Assembly (NCBI RefSeq): GCF_004001065.1
Contig: NZ_BIML01000004.1
Location: forward strand, 186,001-250,000
Direction of reading: 5' to 3'
Origin: Paenibacillus xylaniclasticus
Lineage (GTDB): Bacteria; Bacillota; Bacilli; Paenibacillales; Paenibacillaceae
Length of the DNA stretch: 64,000 nucleotides
Part shown: one piece after another, positions 7,938-17,696 of the stretch
How the letters are laid out: each line of letters starts with the position of its first letter
Numbering within the stretch: the first letter of the stretch is position 1
The notes under the pieces: model-generated
What the model saw: only the letters and a program-made list of their open reading frames with translations
Databases searched by the model: none
Told to the model about the DNA's origin: nothing
Program-made: the position numbers and the translations under genes

Positions 7938-9971
7938 ATGAAACCAAGGGACCTGGTCATCCTGATCGGCATCATCGGCATCGTGCTCATGATGGTTATT
8001 CCCGTCCCAACGCTCCTAATGGACGTGCTTCTCATCATTAATATTTCTGCAGCGCTCATGATTTTGCTCATATCCATGAATACGAAGGATGCGCTGCAAT
8101 TTTCGATCTTTCCATCTGTACTCTTAATTACAACACTATTCAGGCTCGCTCTGAACGTTTCGACGACACGCAACATATTAGCCCGCCATGAAGCGGGCGA
8201 GGTCGTCGAAACCTTCGGCAATTGGGTGGCAGGCGGGGAGATCGCAGTTGGATTTATTGTCTTCCTCATTTTAGTTGTCGTCCAATTCATCGTTATCACG
8301 AAAGGCTCGGAGCGCGTTGCAGAAGTGGCAGCAAGGTTTACGCTCGATGCGATGCCCGGCAAACAGATGAGTATCGACGCCGATCTAAATGCCGGACTCA
8401 TTAACGAGCAGCAGGCGAAGGACCGTCGTTCCAAAATCGAACGGGAAGCTGACTTCTACGGCGCAATGGACGGCGCAAGTAAGTTCGTCAAGGGTGATGC
8501 CATTGCCGCAATCGTCATTTTGTTCATTAACTTAATTGGCGGTTTCATCGTTGGTATGGCCATACACGATATGGACTTCTCTGATGCTATGCATACATAC
8601 TCGATTCTAACGATCGGCGACGGTCTCGTCAGCCAGATTCCGGCATTGCTTATTTCGACAGCATCCGGCATGATCGTTACACGTGCTTCGTCTGAGGGTA
8701 ACCTAGCGGATGATCTATCTGGTCAAATGCTAAGATATCCAAAGCTGCTTTACATCGTTGCAGGAACGATTGCGCTTCTCGGCTTCTTTACTCCAATCGG
8801 CTGGTTCCGTACGCTTCCGATCGCTGCGATACTCGCGTTTGGCGGATGGCGGCTGCAGAAGAATCTTAATAAGCAGCAGGAGGAAGAGGAAATGCTTGTC
8901 GAGGAGCAGCAAATCGAGGAAGTGCGAAGTCCGGAAAGCGTCATCAGTCTTTTGCAGGTCGATCCGATCGAATTCGAATTCGGCTATGGTCTTATTCCGC
9001 TGGCAGATGCGCAGCAAGGCGGCGATTTGCTTGACCGGATCATTATGATAAGGCGGCAATGTGCTCTAGAGTTGGGGCTCGTTGTACCGGTAATCCGGAT
9101 ACGGGATAATATTCAGTTAAAGCCGAACGAATATGTAATAAAAATTAAGGGCAACACGGTTGCTCGCGGCGATCTGCTGCTTAACCACTATTTAGCGATG
9201 AGCCCAGGCTTTGATGATGAGTCCATTGTCGGTATCGAGACGACCGAACCTGCTTTTGGTCTTCCGGCGTTGTGGATTGACGAAGCGATGAAAGAACGTG
9301 CTGAGCTGTCTGGTTATACGGTTGTCGATCCACCATCGGTCGTAGCAACACATTTGACCGAAATTATTAAGCGCCATGCACATGAGCTGATTGGTCGTCA
9401 AGAGACGAAAGCGCTGGTCGAGAACGTGAAGGAGAACTATCCGGCACTTGTCGACGAGCTTATACCGAATGTGCTTACGATCGGCGATGTTCAGAAGGTG
9501 CTTGCCAAGCTGCTTAAAGAAAAAATATCGATTCGCGATCTTGTCACAATATTCGAAACTCTTGCGGATCAAGGCGCCTATACGAAAGATACGGACGTGC
9601 TGACCGAATATGTTAGACAATCGCTCTCGCGTCAAATTACGCAGCAGTTTTCGCCGAACGGTGAAATGCTTCGCGTCATTACGGTCGGACCGACACTCGA
9701 GAAGAAAATTGCCGAAGCCGTGCAGCAGTCTGAGCAAGGCAGCTACTTATCGCTCGATCCGGTTGCAACCCAGCAAATTTATCAGAAGCTCTCTGAGCAA
9801 GTATCGAAGCAAATTCAATCTGGCAATCAACCGGTTGTACTTGCCTCTCCTACGATTAGGATGTACTTGCGGAAGCTGGTAGAGCGGACGATGCAGGATA
9901 TTCCGGTATTGTCCTACAGTGAGCTGGAGCCGAATATTGAAGTACAAAGCGTCGGGGTGGTGAATCTGTGA
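7938..9971 (+). CDS. flhA: Flagellar export protein FlhA
   Basis: Largest membrane component of the flagellar type III export gate (677 aa). The N-terminal third has about eight membrane helices with the signature region PSVLLITTLFRLALNVSTTR. The cytoplasmic FHIPEP loop is recognisable (RFTLDAMPGKQMSIDADLNAG). The C-terminal domain of about 330 residues docks chaperone-substrate complexes. The stop codon overlaps the flhF GTG. Confidence 0.96.
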   Translation: MKPRDLVILIGIIGIVLMMVIPVPTLLMDVLLIINISAALMILLISMNTKDALQFSIFPSVLLITTLFRLALNVSTTRNILARHEAGEVVETFGNWVAGGEIAVGFIVFLILVVVQFIVITKGSERVAEVAARFTLDAMPGKQMSIDADLNAGLINEQQAKDRRSKIEREADFYGAMDGASKFVKGDAIAAIVILFINLIGGFIVGMAIHDMDFSDAMHTYSILTIGDGLVSQIPALLISTASGMIVTRASSEGNLADDLSGQMLRYPKLLYIVAGTIALLGFFTPIGWFRTLPIAAILAFGGWRLQKNLNKQQEEEEMLVEEQQIEEVRSPESVISLLQVDPIEFEFGYGLIPLADAQQGGDLLDRIIMIRRQCALELGLVVPVIRIRDNIQLKPNEYVIKIKGNTVARGDLLLNHYLAMSPGFDDESIVGIETTEPAFGLPALWIDEAMKERAELSGYTVVDPPSVVATHLTEIIKRHAHELIGRQETKALVENVKENYPALVDELIPNVLTIGDVQKVLAKLLKEKISIRDLVTIFETLADQGAYTKDTDVLTEYVRQSLSRQITQQFSPNGEMLRVITVGPTLEKKIAEAVQQSEQGSYLSLDPVATQQIYQKLSEQVSKQIQSGNQPVVLASPTIRMYLRKLVERTMQDIPVLSYSELEPNIEVQSVGVVNL

Positions 9972-11320
9972 GAGTAAAGCGTTACTTGGTTAACGAAGTA
10001 TCCGAAGCGCTACCACTTATTCGCAGTGAACTAGGTAAAGATGCCGTCATACTAAGCACGAAAGATATTAAGACTGGAGGCTTCATGGGGATGTTCCGCA
10101 AGCGAATGACTGAAGTTGTCGCTGCGGTCGAATCTGGAGCTTCTAAGCCTAATCCTGTCAAGACTGCTTCCGCTGCTTCAACGAAAGCAGCAGCAGTTCC
10201 AGTACGTACGGCTAGTTCAGCAGCTGCTGCATATGCCGGCAAAGCAAGGAATGTAACCAATAGCGGAAATTCTGCTGCCGCTTCAACAGCGGTTTTGGAC
10301 CGGCCCGATCCGAAGCTTCATGCGGAGCGGGCAGCGGCGCTTTTGCAGGGAGCGGCGTCTCAGGCTAAATTGCCCGGCGAGACTGGCGAGGCTGTGCCAG
10401 TGACTACTAATCCGTTAGTCAAGAAGGACAACCCGAGAGCGATAGAAGCAGCATTAATTAATGAAATAAAAGATATGAAAGAATGGATCATGAAGCTGTC
10501 TCGTCAGAAGGAGCAGGATATGCAGCCCGAGACGGTTCAGCAGCTTCGTGCACGGCTGGAAGAGCAGGAGGTTTCGGCCGTATGGATTGACAAATTAATT
10601 GATCAGCTTATACAGCAGGCTGAAGAGGGACTCGATTTAACAGATGCTAATCAGCTTTGGCAGCGTGCAGCAGCAGTATTGACCGGCTGGCTTAAGCCAT
10701 ACGAGCATCCTGGCATTGAACAGTCGGATCGTGCTATTTACTTCGTTGGACCAACTGGCGTTGGCAAGACGACCACGATAGCGAAGCTGGCAGCTGAACA
10801 AACATTGAAGAGAGGCCAGAAAGTCGGTTTCATTACATCGGACACGTACCGAATAGCGGCGGTCGATCAGCTGCGAACGTATGCGAATATTTTGAACGTT
10901 CCGATGGAAGTTGTATTCTCACCGAATGAAGTTCCGCGTGCGTTCGAACGCCTTGAGGAATGCGACCTTATCTTTATGGATACGGCGGGCCGAAATTATC
11001 GGAGTGAGCTGCATGTATCCGAAGTGAACAGCCTGTTAAATACACACCACTCGGGTAAAGCATTTTTAGTCATGAGCCTCACAGGCAGAACGAGCGATAT
11101 GGCTGTCATTGCACAGCGGTTTATTCCATACGGAGTACGGCTGGCCGTCTTCACGAAGCTCGACGAAACGACTGTGTATGGTTCGTTACTGAATATCGTG
11201 ATGGAATATGGCTTACAGCCCGTATATATCGCGAGCGGGCAGACTGTTCCGGACGATATCGATTTGTTCCGTGCTGAGGACTATATTGCATTGCTGCTAG
11301 GGGATTCGACCGATGCATGA
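9968..11320 (+). CDS. flhF: Flagellar biosynthesis GTPase FlhF
   Basis: SRP-family GTPase that controls flagellar number and position together with FlhG. N-terminal B domain (about 1-50), then a long Ala/Thr-rich low-complexity stretch (about 55-150), N domain helices, and a G domain with P-loop GPTGVGKTT (about 261-269), DTYRIAAVDQLRTYA and DTAGRN. The GTG start overlaps the flhA stop (GTGA); no better start is visible. Length 450 aa is above the B. subtilis value (about 366) because of the linker. Confidence 0.95.
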   Translation: MRVKRYLVNEVSEALPLIRSELGKDAVILSTKDIKTGGFMGMFRKRMTEVVAAVESGASKPNPVKTASAASTKAAAVPVRTASSAAAAYAGKARNVTNSGNSAAASTAVLDRPDPKLHAERAAALLQGAASQAKLPGETGEAVPVTTNPLVKKDNPRAIEAALINEIKDMKEWIMKLSRQKEQDMQPETVQQLRARLEEQEVSAVWIDKLIDQLIQQAEEGLDLTDANQLWQRAAAVLTGWLKPYEHPGIEQSDRAIYFVGPTGVGKTTTIAKLAAEQTLKRGQKVGFITSDTYRIAAVDQLRTYANILNVPMEVVFSPNEVPRAFERLEECDLIFMDTAGRNYRSELHVSEVNSLLNTHHSGKAFLVMSLTGRTSDMAVIAQRFIPYGVRLAVFTKLDETTVYGSLLNIVMEYGLQPVYIASGQTVPDDIDLFRAEDYIALLLGDSTDA

Positions 11321-12185
11321 TCAAGCTGAGACGCTGCGTAACCTGGTACGCAACAGAGAGAAGCTGCAAGCAGGACGAGGAACGCGTATCTTGACGGTAA
11401 CGAGCGGCAAGGGAGGCGTAGGCAAATCAAATTTCAGCTTGAATTTTGCTCTTGCCTTACAACAGCTTGGTAAAACCGTGCTTGTGTTCGATGCCGACAT
11501 CGGCATGGCAAATTTAGATGTATTAATGGGGCATAACGCTACGTATTCCATTTATCATTTGCTGCAGCAGGACAAAACCATATGGGATATTATCCAGCTC
11601 GGTCCGCAAGGCTTACATTTTGTAGCCGGAGGATCTGGGTTGAAGGATTTACTGCAGTTATCGGATATGCAGCTCAATAAATTTATTGAGCAACTCGACA
11701 ACCTGCAGGGCAAATATGATTACTTATTGTTCGATACAGGCGCGGGCTTGTCCAAAGAAGCCGCCGCGCTAATTGCGGCGGCGAACGAGACGATTGTCGT
11801 CACAACGCCCGAGCCTACCGCCATAACCGATGCTTATGCACTGATGAAGATGGTTCGTTCCTTCGGACATGAGCCAGCATTCCGCCTTGTCATTAACCGT
11901 GTGATGGACGCGATGGAGGGAAGGCAGACAGCGGACAAAATTGCGATGGCTGCGCGTAAGTTTATGGGGATTGAGGTTCCACTGCTCGGTGTAATTGCTG
12001 ATGATCCGAATGTTAGCAAAGCCGTGAGGCAGCAAACTCCATTCACCATTGCGTATCCGACGTGCAGTGCATCAAAAGGAATTCAATCAATAGCAAGAAC
12101 TTTCCTCGATATGCCGGCGCTTCGTGAACCGACAAACGGTGGTATCAAAGGATTTCTGCACAAGATGGTTAGGCTGATGAAATAA
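11313..12185 (+). CDS. flhG: Flagellar number regulator FlhG (YlxH, MinD-like ATPase)
   Basis: MinD/ParA-type ATPase that activates FlhF and sets flagellar pattern. The N-terminal peptide DQAETLRNLVR is the FlhF-activating segment of the family. The deviant Walker A is SGKGGVGKSN (about 31-40), followed by the DADIGMANLDVLMG and DTGAGLS motifs. A basic, amphipathic C-terminal tail could contact membrane. Length 290 aa. The start overlaps the end of flhF by 8 bases. Confidence 0.94.
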   Translation: MHDQAETLRNLVRNREKLQAGRGTRILTVTSGKGGVGKSNFSLNFALALQQLGKTVLVFDADIGMANLDVLMGHNATYSIYHLLQQDKTIWDIIQLGPQGLHFVAGGSGLKDLLQLSDMQLNKFIEQLDNLQGKYDYLLFDTGAGLSKEAAALIAAANETIVVTTPEPTAITDAYALMKMVRSFGHEPAFRLVINRVMDAMEGRQTADKIAMAARKFMGIEVPLLGVIADDPNVSKAVRQQTPFTIAYPTCSASKGIQSIARTFLDMPALREPTNGGIKGFLHKMVRLMK

Positions 12186-12210
12186 TCCTTTGGATTACGG
12201 GAGGGCTTCC

Positions 12211-13536
12211 ATGATGCCGTATCGCGTACTTGTAGTGGATGATTCTCCTTTCATGCGGGCTATCGTATCTGATCTCGTAACGAAAGATGAACAGTTTGAG
12301 GTCGTCGCCACTGCTCAGAATGGCAAAGAAGCTATCGATGCGATCGAAGCTTTTAAGCCGGATGCCGTGACGATGGACTTGGAAATGCCCGTCATGAATG
12401 GACTCGAATCTTTGAAACAAATTATGAGCTTTAGACCGCTTCCCGTTATTATGTTGTCCGGGATTAGTGAAGAAAACACGCGGGATACAATTAAAGCCTT
12501 GCAAAGCGGCGCTTTCGATTTTATCCGTAAGCCGGCGATTGATGGTTCTGTTGATATTGATCAAGTCGGCGAGCAGCTGCGTGATAAGCTGAGAATTGCA
12601 GTGTTAGTTGGACGTAACCGTCTGAAACCGGAAGCAAAGAAAACGTCACGCATTGAGGAAGTCGTTCCGCTTAACGAAGAACGGCTTCGTCCGAGGGATA
12701 ATCCTTCGGTGAAAGCCGAGCTACCGGGAGCTCCACCTCGAAGTGGGGGTGGCAAGAGTATAGCTAAGCCGGTTAGTAAAAATTCAGGCGTATCTGCTGC
12801 ACACAAAGGGCCTGCCGCGCAACCTGTAATTAAGAAGCTTCCACCAGCAGATTCCAGCGGTCCGGTGCGACGAAGTAAAGAAGCACCGCCACCGGTGGAG
12901 CCTGCTGCAGCACCTTCTGCAACGAGTAAGCCTAGAGGATCTACAGTATTCGACAGTATCGTACTGATCGGAACATCTACTGGCGGACCGAAGGCGCTCC
13001 ATGAGGTGATCAGCTCGTTGCCGCCGCGGCTTAAAGCACCAGTACTAGTTGTGCAGCATATGCCGCCTAATTTTACCCGCTCGCTAGCCCAACGGCTAGA
13101 TGCATTCAGCGCTGTACGCGTTACGGAAGCTGTACAAGGGGAGAGAGTTGAGACTGGCAGCGTATATATTGCTCCGGGCGGCTATCACATGGAGTTGGCT
13201 AAGGATCGAAACGGCTACTACGTGAAGCTTACACTTGATGAAGCGCGAAATGGTCATCGGCCTTCCGTCGACGTATTGTTCGAATCCGCTGTTCAGTTTC
13301 CGGAATTGAACCGTCACGCAGTGATCATGACGGGAATGGGCAGCGACGGAGCGAAAGGGATGAAGGCGCTTCGTGACAGCGGTGCGAAGACGACGGTGGC
13401 GGAGTCGGAGCAAACGTGCATCGTATACGGTATGCCGCGCTCGGCTATCGAGCTCGGCGCAGCTACCAACGTGCTCCCGCTTCCTCGAATTGCAGGCTTT
13501 GTAGTAAACGCACTAAGCAAGCAAGGACAGCATTAA
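12211..13536 (+). CDS. cheB: Chemotaxis methylesterase/glutamine deamidase CheB
   Basis: Removes receptor methyl groups for adaptation. Receiver domain first (phosphoacceptor D56 in AVTMDLEMPVMNG), then a linker of about 120 residues rich in Pro, Ala, Ser and Lys, then the C-terminal esterase with the catalytic Ser in IGTSTGGPKAL, His in QHMPPNFT and Asp in MTGMGSDGAKGM. The ATG pair after GGGAGGG gives 441 aa; an earlier in-frame TTG lacks a proper site. The interdomain linker is unusually long, as about 350 aa is typical. Confidence 0.94.
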   Translation: MMPYRVLVVDDSPFMRAIVSDLVTKDEQFEVVATAQNGKEAIDAIEAFKPDAVTMDLEMPVMNGLESLKQIMSFRPLPVIMLSGISEENTRDTIKALQSGAFDFIRKPAIDGSVDIDQVGEQLRDKLRIAVLVGRNRLKPEAKKTSRIEEVVPLNEERLRPRDNPSVKAELPGAPPRSGGGKSIAKPVSKNSGVSAAHKGPAAQPVIKKLPPADSSGPVRRSKEAPPPVEPAAAPSATSKPRGSTVFDSIVLIGTSTGGPKALHEVISSLPPRLKAPVLVVQHMPPNFTRSLAQRLDAFSAVRVTEAVQGERVETGSVYIAPGGYHMELAKDRNGYYVKLTLDEARNGHRPSVDVLFESAVQFPELNRHAVIMTGMGSDGAKGMKALRDSGAKTTVAESEQTCIVYGMPRSAIELGAATNVLPLPRIAGFVVNALSKQGQH

Positions 13537-13583
13537 ACAGGCAAGTACACGATAGGCGAAGTAACTAACGGAGGTGTCGGGGC

Positions 13584-15662
13584 ATGGACATGAACGCATA
13601 TTTATCAATGTTTATTGATGAATCGAATGACCATCTGCAAGCGCTCAACGAAAATTTGCTTAAGCTAGAGAACGATCCTGGTGATATCAGCATCGTTCAA
13701 GTCATTTTTCGTTCAGCACATACACTCAAAGGGATGTCCGCGACGATGGGATTTGAGGATCTCGCATCGCTGACTCACGAGATGGAGAACGTACTGGATC
13801 TTGTACGCAATAGCAAGCTCGCGATGGACAGCTTTATTTTTGACACATTGTTTAAAGGATTGGATGCGCTCGAAGCGATGGTTCAGGATATCGTTGGCGG
13901 CGGAACAGGTAAAGCGGATGTAAGCAGTATTGTGGCTGCTTTGCAGTCGATCGTGAAAGGCGATTATTCAAAGGACTCGCAGCCGTCTGCAGAAAGTTCA
14001 GCGCCGACGAGCGGTGGAGTAAACACATCCAGTGGCGCACTGCTCGACGTTTTCCAGCAATCCGTCTTGAAGCAGTCGATTGAATCAGGTAACAGCGCTT
14101 TATACATAAAGGTGACGCTGCGTGAAGATTGCGTTCTGAAAGCAGCTCGTGCCTATATGGTATTTGACGTACTTGAAAACAACGGAGAAGTGGTGAAGTC
14201 TGAACCGTCCGTACAAGACTTGGAGCAGGAGAAGTTCGACCGCTCGTTTATCGTCTTCACAATCTCCAATACGAACGCTGACGAACTGAAGAAGCTGATT
14301 GAATCGGTTTCTGAAGTTGAGTCTGCAGAAGTCGTGTCACTCGATGCCGAGTCGCTGCAAATGTACGGGCCGGGGGCAAGCAGTCAGCAGCAGAAGCAGG
14401 CTGCCACTCAGTCTGCTCCTGCACCAGCTCCAGTAGAGAAAGCTAAAGATGATGCCGCACGTCCAAAGCCCGCCGCGAGAACACAGACCGCTGCAGCGGG
14501 AACGGCCGTCGCGAGCCGAACGATTCGCGTCGATATCGACAGGCTTGACTCGCTGATGAATCTGTTATCCGAGCTTCTAATTGATAGAGTCCGGCTAGAG
14601 CAGCTCTCGAGCGAAATCAAACGAAGCGATCTGATTGAGACGGTCGAGCATATGACTCGCGTCAGCTCGGATTTGCAGGATATCGTATTAAAGCTGCGGA
14701 TGGTGCCGGTCGAATCGGTATTTAACCGTTTCCCTCGAATGGTACGCGACATTGCGAAGCAGCTGGAGAAGAAAATTGATCTTGTCATTACCGGGGCTGA
14801 AACTGAGCTTGACCGGACGGTTATTGATGAAATTGGCGACCCGCTCGTTCATTTGCTTCGTAACTCACTTGACCACGGGGTTGAGATGCCGGCCGATCGG
14901 GTCGCTGCAGGCAAGTCGGAAACAGGTACTGTCAATTTGCGTGCGTTCCACAGTGGTAATCACGTCTTTATAGAGGTCGAAGATGACGGCAATGGTATTG
15001 ATGCAGCCAAAGTAAAACGAATTGCTGTGAAGAACGGCGTTCTGTCAGAGGAAGAAGCGAACAAGTTAACGGAAGAGCAAGCACAAATGCTTATCTTCGC
15101 ACCAGGCTTCAGTACCGCTGATAAAATATCGGATATATCCGGTCGCGGTGTTGGTCTGGACGTCGTCAAAACGAAGATTACATCGCTTGGCGGCCATGTA
15201 ACCATTCGTTCGCAGCAGGGTAAAGGCACGATATTCTCGATCCAGCTGCCGCTTACACTGTCCATCATCTCGGCGATGCTCATTCAAATGGGCTCGGAGA
15301 AATACGCAATCCCGCTCTCGTCGATTGTTGAGACCGGTATTATTAAGCGAGACAGCATCGCTACCGTTCAAGGCAGTAAGATGATTGAATTCCGAGGAAC
15401 CGTTATCCCTGTCGTTTCGCTTGCAACTGTGCTGGACGTGCCGGATTACCGCGAGGATGAAGAGGAAGAAACGGAAATCGTTGTTATTCGCAAGAATGAT
15501 AAGCTTGCCGCACTCATGATTGATTCGTTTATCGGTCAGAGTGAAATCGTTTTGAAGTCGCTCGGTAACTACTTGCCAGCTATTAAGGCGATATCAGGAG
15601 CTACGATTCTTGGCGATGGCCAAGTTGCACTTATTATCGATCCGAATGCTTTCATTAAATAG
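13584..15662 (+). CDS. cheA: Chemotaxis histidine kinase CheA
   Basis: Kinase that phosphorylates CheY and CheB. P1 phosphotransfer domain with H46 in RSAHTLKGM; a P2 domain at about 155-255; Ala/Pro linker; P3 dimerisation helices at about 310-370; P4 ATP-binding domain with N box HLLRNSLDHG, G1 VEDDGNGID and G2 GRGVGLDVVK; P5 CheW-like domain from about 550 to the end. Length 692 aa. GGAGGTG precedes the ATG. Confidence 0.96.
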   Translation: MDMNAYLSMFIDESNDHLQALNENLLKLENDPGDISIVQVIFRSAHTLKGMSATMGFEDLASLTHEMENVLDLVRNSKLAMDSFIFDTLFKGLDALEAMVQDIVGGGTGKADVSSIVAALQSIVKGDYSKDSQPSAESSAPTSGGVNTSSGALLDVFQQSVLKQSIESGNSALYIKVTLREDCVLKAARAYMVFDVLENNGEVVKSEPSVQDLEQEKFDRSFIVFTISNTNADELKKLIESVSEVESAEVVSLDAESLQMYGPGASSQQQKQAATQSAPAPAPVEKAKDDAARPKPAARTQTAAAGTAVASRTIRVDIDRLDSLMNLLSELLIDRVRLEQLSSEIKRSDLIETVEHMTRVSSDLQDIVLKLRMVPVESVFNRFPRMVRDIAKQLEKKIDLVITGAETELDRTVIDEIGDPLVHLLRNSLDHGVEMPADRVAAGKSETGTVNLRAFHSGNHVFIEVEDDGNGIDAAKVKRIAVKNGVLSEEEANKLTEEQAQMLIFAPGFSTADKISDISGRGVGLDVVKTKITSLGGHVTIRSQQGKGTIFSIQLPLTLSIISAMLIQMGSEKYAIPLSSIVETGIIKRDSIATVQGSKMIEFRGTVIPVVSLATVLDVPDYREDEEEETEIVVIRKNDKLAALMIDSFIGQSEIVLKSLGNYLPAIKAISGATILGDGQVALIIDPNAFIK

Positions 15663-15676
15663 AGGAGGGAATACGC

Positions 15677-16138
15677 ATGGGAGAAGAATTGAAAGTAATC
15701 GTTTTCGCGCTTGGTGAGGAACAGTACGGTATCGAGGTTGATAAAGTACGCACAATTGAACGGATGCAGCCGATTACAAGAGTTCCAAAGGCGCCAGGTT
15801 TTATTAAAGGGGTAATTAATCTTCGTGGTATCGTTGTTCCTGTTCTCGATTTGAGAGGCCGCTTTGGATTAGAGGAGACGGCAGCAACAGAAAATTCACG
15901 CATTATTATTGTTGCAGCTAACGAACTGGAGGTTGGCTTTATCGTAGATTCGGCGAATGATGTCATTGATATCGACTCCGATATGATTGACAGCCCGCCG
16001 GAAGTTATTGGCGGTATTAAAGCTAAATATTTGCAAGGTATTGCGAAGATTGGAGACAGTCAGCTGCTCATCATGCTTAATTTGTCGGAAGTATTGAACC
16101 GCAAAGAAATTATTCAGCTCGAACAGTTAGAGGTATAG
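15677..16138 (+). CDS. cheW: Chemotaxis coupling protein CheW
   Basis: Adaptor linking receptors to CheA (153 aa, one SH3-like CheW domain). Signature stretches are EEQYGIEVDKVRTIERM, ITRVPKAPGFIKGVINLRG and VVPVLDLRGRFG. AGGAGGGA precedes the ATG, 14 bases after the cheA stop. Confidence 0.95.
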   Translation: MGEELKVIVFALGEEQYGIEVDKVRTIERMQPITRVPKAPGFIKGVINLRGIVVPVLDLRGRFGLEETAATENSRIIIVAANELEVGFIVDSANDVIDIDSDMIDSPPEVIGGIKAKYLQGIAKIGDSQLLIMLNLSEVLNRKEIIQLEQLEV

Positions 16139-16141
16139 ACC

Positions 16142-16762
16142 GTGAGCGGGGTGTACGGTATTGGAGCCTTCAAACTGGACGTTCTGAAGGAAATCGGCAA
16201 TATCGGGGCGGGCAACGCAGCAACTGCGTTGTCCCGTCTGCTGGACAAACCTGTTGACATGGCGGTTCCGCAAGTTTCGCTGCTTCCTTTCGAGCAAATC
16301 GCCGATATTGTCGGTGGATCTGAACAGATCGTGATCGCTGTCTATTTACGAGTAGAAGGCGATGCGCCTGGCAACATGTTCTTTATTATCGAAGAGCCTT
16401 CGGCAAAGCGAATCATGCACCAGCTTATGTCGTTCGAAATTAGAGAGCAGGAAGGATATTCTGAGATGGAGCTGTCCGCGCTATGTGAGATTGGCAACAT
16501 CTTGGGCGGTTCTTATTTATCGTCTCTGGCTGATTTCACTGGTTTATCGCTAATGCCGGCTGTACCGGCCGTAGCAGTGGATATGGCAGGTGCTATATTA
16601 TCTTACGGTTTGCTGCAATTTGGCGAAATGGGCGATTCTGCACTGCTGATCGAGACATCCTTTTTAGAGGGCAGGGACTTGCTGGAGGGGCATTTTTTCT
16701 TCATACCGGATCCTGATTCCTTCAACAAAATATTCCGAGCGCTAGGGGTTACGGCCGAATGA
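16142..16762 (+). CDS. cheC: CheY-P phosphatase CheC
   Basis: Dephosphorylates CheY-P and controls CheD. Both phosphatase sites are intact: D-x3-E-x2-N in DVLKEIGN and S-x3-E-x2-N in SALCEIGN. Length 206 aa is typical. It starts at GTG three bases after cheW; the ribosome site overlaps the end of cheW (TTAGAGGTA). The stop overlaps the cheD ATG. Confidence 0.94.
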   Translation: MSGVYGIGAFKLDVLKEIGNIGAGNAATALSRLLDKPVDMAVPQVSLLPFEQIADIVGGSEQIVIAVYLRVEGDAPGNMFFIIEEPSAKRIMHQLMSFEIREQEGYSEMELSALCEIGNILGGSYLSSLADFTGLSLMPAVPAVAVDMAGAILSYGLLQFGEMGDSALLIETSFLEGRDLLEGHFFFIPDPDSFNKIFRALGVTAE

Positions 16763-17253
16763 TGCAGCAAGTAACGGTAAAGGTCGGTATGGCTGACATG
16801 AATATTGCAACAGATGGCGCTCTAATAAGAACGACAGGGTTAGGATCGTGTGTTGGTGTAACCTTGTATGATTCAGTTGCCGGCATTGCGGGAATGGCTC
16901 ATATAATGCTTCCCTCTTCTGAAATTGCTAAGGAGTCATCCTTCAATGTTGCTAAATATGCGGATTCCGCTGTACCTGCTCTAATCGCTCGTATGGAAGA
17001 AGCCGGAGCATCCGTAAAGCGAATGGTAGCCAAATTAGCTGGAGGAGCACAAATGTTCGCGTTTGCTTCACAGAGCGACACGATGCGGATTGGACCTCGT
17101 AACATCGAATCTTGCAAGCATGCGCTGCAATTGACATCTATCCCAATTCGGGCGGAAGATACAGGAGCGAATTACGGGCGTACAATCGAAATGGACAGCC
17201 GTACCGGCATTCTAACGATTCGAAGTGTTCAGTTTGGAATAAAGGAGATTTAA
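16759..17253 (+). CDS. cheD: Chemoreceptor glutamine deamidase CheD
   Basis: Deamidates receptor glutamines and pairs with CheC in adaptation. The catalytic dyad is visible as C31 in GLGSCVGVTLYD and H48 in GMAHIMLP. Length 164 aa. ATGA overlap with cheC indicates coupled translation of the two interacting proteins. Confidence 0.95.
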   Translation: MMQQVTVKVGMADMNIATDGALIRTTGLGSCVGVTLYDSVAGIAGMAHIMLPSSEIAKESSFNVAKYADSAVPALIARMEEAGASVKRMVAKLAGGAQMFAFASQSDTMRIGPRNIESCKHALQLTSIPIRAEDTGANYGRTIEMDSRTGILTIRSVQFGIKEI

Positions 17254-17254
17254 C

Positions 17255-17692
17255 ATGATTGGAACATGGCGCTGGAATATTGGTTTCGGAGCGGCAGGAA
17301 GTGTGCTGACATTGTTGTTCTCATTGAATGGGAACACGCTTGCTGTTAGTTGCATGAGAGCTGTGTATGCGTTTGGCGCATTTTTCTTGGCGGCTTATTT
17401 GTTCAGGGCGATCTTGAAGCTTGCACTAACGCCGCAGCCTTCTATTCCGGTGAGCCGTTCCGTTACGCAAGACAACCAGTCGGGACAAGCTAGTGCATTC
17501 GAGGCGGTTACGCCTGACGAAACAGAAGCGCTGCACGACTTGCTGAAACCGAACTCGACAAAGTCTGCTGCGGCACAGGCGGATACCGGATCGAACGGTT
17601 TTCAACCGTTGAATCCGCCTAAGCTTGTGTCAACGCAAAATAAAGAACCGGAAGAACTAGCCAAAGCAATACGTCACATGACGGGAGGCTGA
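17255..17692 (+). CDS. Uncharacterised membrane-anchored protein in fla/che operon
   Basis: Unrecognised 145-aa protein. Two hydrophobic segments lie at about residues 8-24 and 30-53 (MRAVYAFGAFFLAAYLFRAI), followed by a soluble, polar C-terminal tail of about 90 residues ending AKAIRHMTGG. AAAGGAG precedes the ATG and only one base separates it from cheD, so it is surely cotranscribed and probably translated. B. subtilis has cheD directly followed by sigD, with no gene here. A role in flagella or chemotaxis is only inferred from location. Confidence 0.75.
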   Translation: MIGTWRWNIGFGAAGSVLTLLFSLNGNTLAVSCMRAVYAFGAFFLAAYLFRAILKLALTPQPSIPVSRSVTQDNQSGQASAFEAVTPDETEALHDLLKPNSTKSAAAQADTGSNGFQPLNPPKLVSTQNKEPEELAKAIRHMTGG

Positions 17693-17696
17693 GACG

